A DNA stretch of 64,000 nt. It comes from Spizellomyces sp. 'palustris' (taxonomy: Eukaryota > Chytridiomycota > Chytridiomycetes > Spizellomycetales > Spizellomycetaceae). The notes below the pieces were generated by a model that did not search any database, was not told the DNA's origin, and was given only the letters and a program-made list of their open reading frames with translations. Numbering within the stretch: the stretch's first letter is position 1; each line of letters opens with the position of its first letter. The position numbers and the translations under genes are program-made. The stretch covers positions 124,001-188,000 of the forward strand of contig QEAR01000037.1 in the NCBI GenBank assembly GCA_006535965.1, written 5' to 3'. Below are positions 59,296-64,000 of the stretch, piece after piece.

Positions 59296-62200
59296 TTACC
59301 ACCCTTGATCCACCAACCCCACCAAACACCCCACCAACTCCTTCCGATCATACGGTTTAACCATAAACCGATTCATACCAACACCCAAAGCCTTTTCCTG
59401 AAACTCGAGTCTCGCATTCCCAGATAATCCTAGGATGGGTGTATGTCGTAATGAACGTGGGAGGTGAGCTTCACGGGCTCGTATGCGTTGAGTTGCTTCC
59501 AAGCCGTCCATAACAGGCATCTAAAAAACAAAAACGGTGAATTAGAGACGGAGGCAAGGAAGAAAAGATTAAAGAAAAAGTACAACAACAAAAACCTCTA
59601 AATCCATAATAACGACATCAAACTCTTCTTTCTCGGTCATTTCAACTGCTTCGGCTCCGTTATTGGCTACTTGGGATTTAAATCCTGCTAGATCTAGTTG
59701 TCGTTTTAGGACGCGTTGGTTTACGAGGTTATCTTCTACAACTATAATGTTTTTAAGAGTTTAGTTGAGAGTGTGAAAGGGGGGTTTTTTTGATGGATAT
59801 TGGGTAATGTACTTAGAACTGATAAATTTGTTGGATGGGTATCTTGTGGTGGTGGTGAATCCGATTGGGATTTACGATCAAGTGTAGGTAGAGAAGGGGA
59901 GGTAAAAGAAGACAATGACGATAAAGCAAGGGTAGGAGAAAAAGAAGACGAAGAAGGAGGAGGAGGAGGAGGAGGAGACACGGAACCATCTCCAACCAAA
60001 AAACACACTCGAATCTCCGTACCCTCCGCACACCTCTCAGCAGAAATCCAACCCCCCATAATATCCACAAATTGTTTACAAATGAATAATCCCAATGCAT
60101 TACTCGAATAGTCTCGGTAGGTTTTTAGGTTGGCGGGTGTGGAGGCTTGGAGGGCGGATTGGTCTGTTTCGGTCATTCCTTTGCCGTTGTCGTGGATGGT
60201 TATGAGGAGGTGGGTTGGGGGTGTTGTATGTCGAGTGGTGGTAGGATTCGTCGTCGTAGAAGTAGTGGTATTGGTCGAAAGGAAAAGAGTAGATGGTGTA
60301 GAGTGTGATAATGATGCTGATGATGATGGTAAGGGTACGGTGGATGGAGAGGTAGATGCCACGCAAGACGACAAAGGCAACACAGGAGGTCCCCAAGTAT
60401 ACTCTAAAAAAATCGTAATCCTCGAATGCATCACACAAGGCAAACTCGAAAAAGGCGTAGCAATCCCCGGATCCAACCTCGGATTCGTATTCCCAAATTT
60501 AATTGCATTGCTCACTAAATTGAATAAGACTTGACTGAGCCGGTCCGGGTCAATTAGAACTGTTCTTGTTTGGGAATTGGGTTTGATGGGTGTCACGTAG
60601 TGGGTGTTGAGGAGGGTCGTGTTGGGGGGTGGTGGGTCCGGAAGGTGTCCATGAACACGGTATGCAGTACATTCGACTTTTTTGCGTCGGAATTCGGCGG
60701 AAAACATGCGTATGACGGCCATGGTGACTTGTTCGGGGGAACATGGAATAGGTGCAAGGACGATACGTTCCGACCGGAGTTTAGACAGATTTAACACGTC
60801 GTCTGTAATGACTTTTTGGTGCCGGGTGCACATTTCAATGGCGTCAATGGCTTCGAGGTCTTGTGTCCATTGCGTCCAGGTGGATTGGGCGAGGGCGGGT
60901 GGGATGAGGTCTGCGTGCGTCTGGGCGGTTTTCCAGAGGGATTTGCAGAGCGTGCGGCGGCTTTGGAGGTTGAGACGGAGGAGGTCGGCGTTGTTGATGA
61001 CGCCGTTGAGGGGGTTGCGGATTTCGTGACAAATCATGTCAATAAACTGGCCGAGTGGAAAACAGGGATGGATTTCGTGCGAAACGAATAGAGTGCGTGC
61101 GATACAAAAAGTTCAAGAGTTGAAAAGACCGAAAAAAAACAGAAAAACCAAGAATATCATGTAAGAATTGAAACACCACTCTTTTGGGGAAAAAAAAAAC
61201 ATACCATCTCCTGATGCCTTCGATTCTCTTCAGCCTCTTCAGCCCGTTTCCTCTGCTCCGCTTCCGCATTCCTCAACCCATCCAACCGCTCGGCTTCCAA
61301 CGCTTTCCGTTCCGAAACATCAATGGTCGCAAGGTACCACCCCCTATGCTCGGTATGTCCATCCGATTTCAACACTACGTCCGGTACACCCTCGGTCATG
61401 ACATGCACAATGGATCCACCTTCTGTAAGGCACCTACATTCTATTTGAAAGGGTTGGATTTTGGAGAGGGCGTTGGACCAGTTGGTGGACATGAGCGTTC
61501 GGTCGTCGGGGTGGATAAAGGATTCCCAGTCTGTTGGGTGGTAATGTTGTCGATCGCGGCCAACGATATGCCACCATCGGTCATTGGTGAATTCGATTTG
61601 GCCGGTTGGGTCAGCTTGGAGGATACCAACAGGGGCAAGATCGGCTAACAGGCGGTATCGACGTTCACTTTCAGCCAAGGCTGCAGTGCGTTGTTGGACT
61701 AGGCGTTCGAGTTCTCCGCGGAGGCGACCGAGGTCGAGGTGGGTTTTGATACGGGCGCGGAGTTCACGGGCTGAAAAGGGTTTGACGAGGTAGTCGTCTG
61801 CACCCGCTTGGAGGCCCTCGACGCGGGCTTCGTCTCCTGCCCGTGCAGAGAGGAGGATAAAGGGGATGGATTTGAGAATTGGGTGGGATTTAAGGCGGGC
61901 CAAGAGTTCGAAACCGTTCATGCGGGGCATCATGACATCACTAAATATAAAAGGTTTTTTTGTTAGTTTTAAAAGCATAAACTCGTTTCCTCTCTCACAA
62001 GAAAACAAATCCGGATAGAGCAAACAGTACATGGTCAAACATCATACTACTCTTTAAACTCTTTCAAAAAAACACTTGCCTCAAAATCAAATCGGGCGGT
62101 TCACGCACCGCCCAGTGATAAGCCTCCATACCATCCCCAACAACCCTGACGACACAAGCACGCAACAACCCGGACACATAACTCCTCATATCGACATTAT

Positions 62201-64000
62201 CATCCGCCAACAAAATCCGTGGCCGATCGTCATCGGTATCCGATACCGAAAGTGGGGGCGTCAAAGGTCGTGTCGGCGGACAAGGATCCAAATCAGTTGG
62301 ATCGGACCACCGCAAAGCTTCTGCAACAAAACTTGCGCCAAGGGTGCTTTGTTCCGTGGTCCGGGTCTCGTCAGAGTCTTGGATGCGGTCAAGAGGGAGG
62401 TGGGTCTTTCCACGGGGGATATGAACCGTAAATATCGTACCCGTACCAACCGTGCTTGAAACGTCTATTGTCCCGCCGTGGAGTTTGGCGAGTTCGAGTG
62501 TGAGGGCTAGTCCAATACCGGTTCCTTCGTGGCTTCGGCCGTGGGAGGTGTCTGCGCGGTAAAAGCGTTCAAAGAGGCGGGTGAGGTCGGTTTCGGGGAC
62601 GCCGCACCCCGTGTCGCGGACAGAAAGGGAGAGGATCGTAGGAGTAGAGGAGAGGTGGAGGTAAATGCCGCCTTTGAGGGTGTTTTTAAAGGCGTTGGAG
62701 AGGAGGTTAAAGACAATCTTTTCCCACCTGGTTTGTTTTTTAACGAAATACAAAACTGGTAAGATATCCACAATTATAACAGCAAAACAAAACAAAACTT
62801 ACATGTCAACATCAACATACACCTCCTCCCCTTCACACACATCCACAACAAACTCCAATCCCGCCTTTTCAATCGCGGCTCGAAACATGGACGCAGCATT
62901 CGCCGTCGCTATCCCTAAATCGGTCGGTTTATACAAGGCTTGCATCCGTCCTGCTTCGATACGTGAAAAGTCGAGGATAGAGTTTACGAGTTTTAGGAGG
63001 CGGAGGGCGTTGCGGTGCATGACTTGGAGGGCGTCGCGGTGGCTGGAAGAGAGGGTTGGGTCGTCGAGGACGTCGGAGAGGGGCCCGAGGATGAGAGTGA
63101 GGGGCGTTCGAAATTCGTGGGATACGTTGCTAAAGAACTGTTGTTGGTTCATGGTTGTTGGTTGGGGCATCAATGCAAGCCCAGAGAAAACGATACAGTA
63201 TCCACGTATGTCGAGGGCATGGGTCAATGACAAATGCAATATCCGTTTGATAACCCAATATGAGCACAGAGACACAAATCGTATGCGTTATACCGAATAA
63301 ACGATCAAATTCGTTTACGAAATATGGTCCACCAAGGAAGGCGTATATACGCGGCCGAGGCATGTCCGAAAAACGAGCAATGTTCATTGATGGCCAAGGA
63401 AAAAAACAGAGGAAAATCCATGCCGTATTGCCCATCATGGAGTACGAGATTTGGATACGACAAGACATGTGTGTGCGTCAGAGGAAACACAAAAGTTGGA
63501 AAAATAATAGTAGATAAATATTGGTAAACCAAACAGAAAGGACAAGAACAAAAAAGAAAAACGTACAGCAGTTTTGGCTCGATCAATCTTTTAAAGAGTG
63601 CAAACATTAGTGTTTCCCTTGTTTTGTTTTCCAAATTCCCCCAAAATCGACATACCTCAGCCAAAGCCTCTGCTCTCTTTTTTTCCTCCCGATACGCCTT
63701 TCCCGTGCTCATCGCGGCAGCAAGTTGCACCCGGGCCTGTTCCATAAAAAACTTGTAATTGGCATCAAGAGCTCTTAGGGGATTCACACCCGCAATAAAA
63801 ACACCCATCGGGTCTAGTTCGCCGATAGGGAGGAGGAGGGCGTGTGTGCAGGGGAAAAGAGTGCCGCCTATGGATCGGCCAGGGAACGAGTGGGACAAGG
63901 TGGTTAAATCGAGTTCAAGGGGTGTGCGGGTCGTGAGGACTTTGGCGAGGGGCCAGGGGGTGGTGGTTGTGATGGGGAGTTCGGGGATGCGGACTGGATG
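59296..64000 (-). CDS. double hybrid histidine kinase (HK-REC-PAS-HK-REC), 5' partial
   Basis: The 5' end is outside the window. Eight exons are visible (64000-63656, 63587-63567, 63137-62803, 62727-62081, 61940-61205, 61046-59813, 59741-59596, 59520-59296). A GAF-like end (GGTLFPCTHALLLPIGELDP) is followed by kinase 1: H box SHEFRTPLTLILGPL, N box IVFNLLSNAFKNT, G1 DTGCGVP, G2 GTGIGLAL. Receiver 1 has ILLADDNVDMR, the phospho-Asp in SDVMMPRMNG and Lys in LVKPFSAREL. A PAS domain (RYRLLADLAPVGILQADPTG) and coiled coil precede kinase 2 (CHEIRNPLNGVINNADLL, LFNLVSNAIKF, DNGKGMT, NALGLFICKQF) with a long Ser/Thr/Pro insert. Receiver 2 has VVEDNLVNQRVLKRQL, IMDLEMPVMDG and MVKPYDRKEL. Expected to feed a Ypd1-type phosphorelay. 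Confidence 0.93.

Noticed and set aside
59960-59985. GGA-repeat microsatellite-like tract
   Set aside because: It is coding: on the minus strand it encodes the Pro/Ser run near the end of kinase 2's exon.

Overview
The window is a compact, gene-dense eukaryotic chromosome segment, almost certainly from a zoosporic (chytrid-type) fungus. Nearly every gene is broken by short introns (mostly about 50-100 nt, GT-AG, one GC-AG). The gene set mixes ordinary fungal genes (RAD16, TSC13, FES1, UBA3, a Utp8/NOL11 homologue, a SulP sulfate permease, a hybrid histidine kinase, Bir1) with genes unusual for Dikarya: a CyaB1-like GAF-GAF-PAS-cyclase protein, a free-standing CaMKII association domain, a CCDC191/Sfi1-like coiled-coil protein typical of ciliated lineages, and a TMEM184/OST-alpha protein. 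The lineage is inferred from gene content, not from a marker gene.

Layout. 0-2 kb: 3' part of an RRM-YTH RNA-binding protein. 2-3.3 kb: no recognisable gene. 3.3-11 kb: CaMKII-association-domain protein, Bir1/survivin and TSC13 head to head, UBA3 and FES1 head to head. 11-18.6 kb: TMEM135-like protein, TMEM184-like protein, CCDC191-like protein. 18.6-26.4 kb: a degenerate cyclase-domain signalling protein, a 54-aa Cys-rich protein, a peroxisomal ABCD transporter. 26.7-33.9 kb: NOL11/Utp8, a sugar/inositol symporter, a membrane RING-H2 E3. 34.3-46.2 kb: a membrane SH3 protein, a secreted PhoD phosphatase, a solute-binding-protein/TM/SH3 fusion, a sulfate permease. 47.9-51.9 kb: GCSH and Mn-SOD head to head, then a ZZ/EF-hand membrane protein. 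52.8-59 kb: a third TM-SH3 protein and RAD16. 59.3-64 kb: a double hybrid histidine kinase that runs off the right edge.

The most striking item is the gene at 40582-43094 (minus). Six exons splice in frame into a 730-residue protein that joins a signal peptide, a bacterial-type ABC sugar-binding (periplasmic binding protein II) domain, one transmembrane helix, a cytoplasmic SH3 domain and a coiled-coil/SHOCT-like tail. It looks like a single-chain nutrient receptor, with a bacterial sensor outside and a eukaryotic adaptor inside. Two further single-pass membrane proteins with SH3 domains lie within 12 kb of it (34344-36670 and 52814-54705), with a sulfate permease and a secreted phosphatase among them. 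Second in interest is the GAF-GAF-PAS-cyclase protein (18623-22451). It keeps the CyaB1-type layout but has lost one metal-binding Asp and the transition-state Asn/Arg pair, so it is probably a pseudocyclase. All exon boundaries were placed by eye from splice motifs and reading-frame continuity; none is supported by transcripts.
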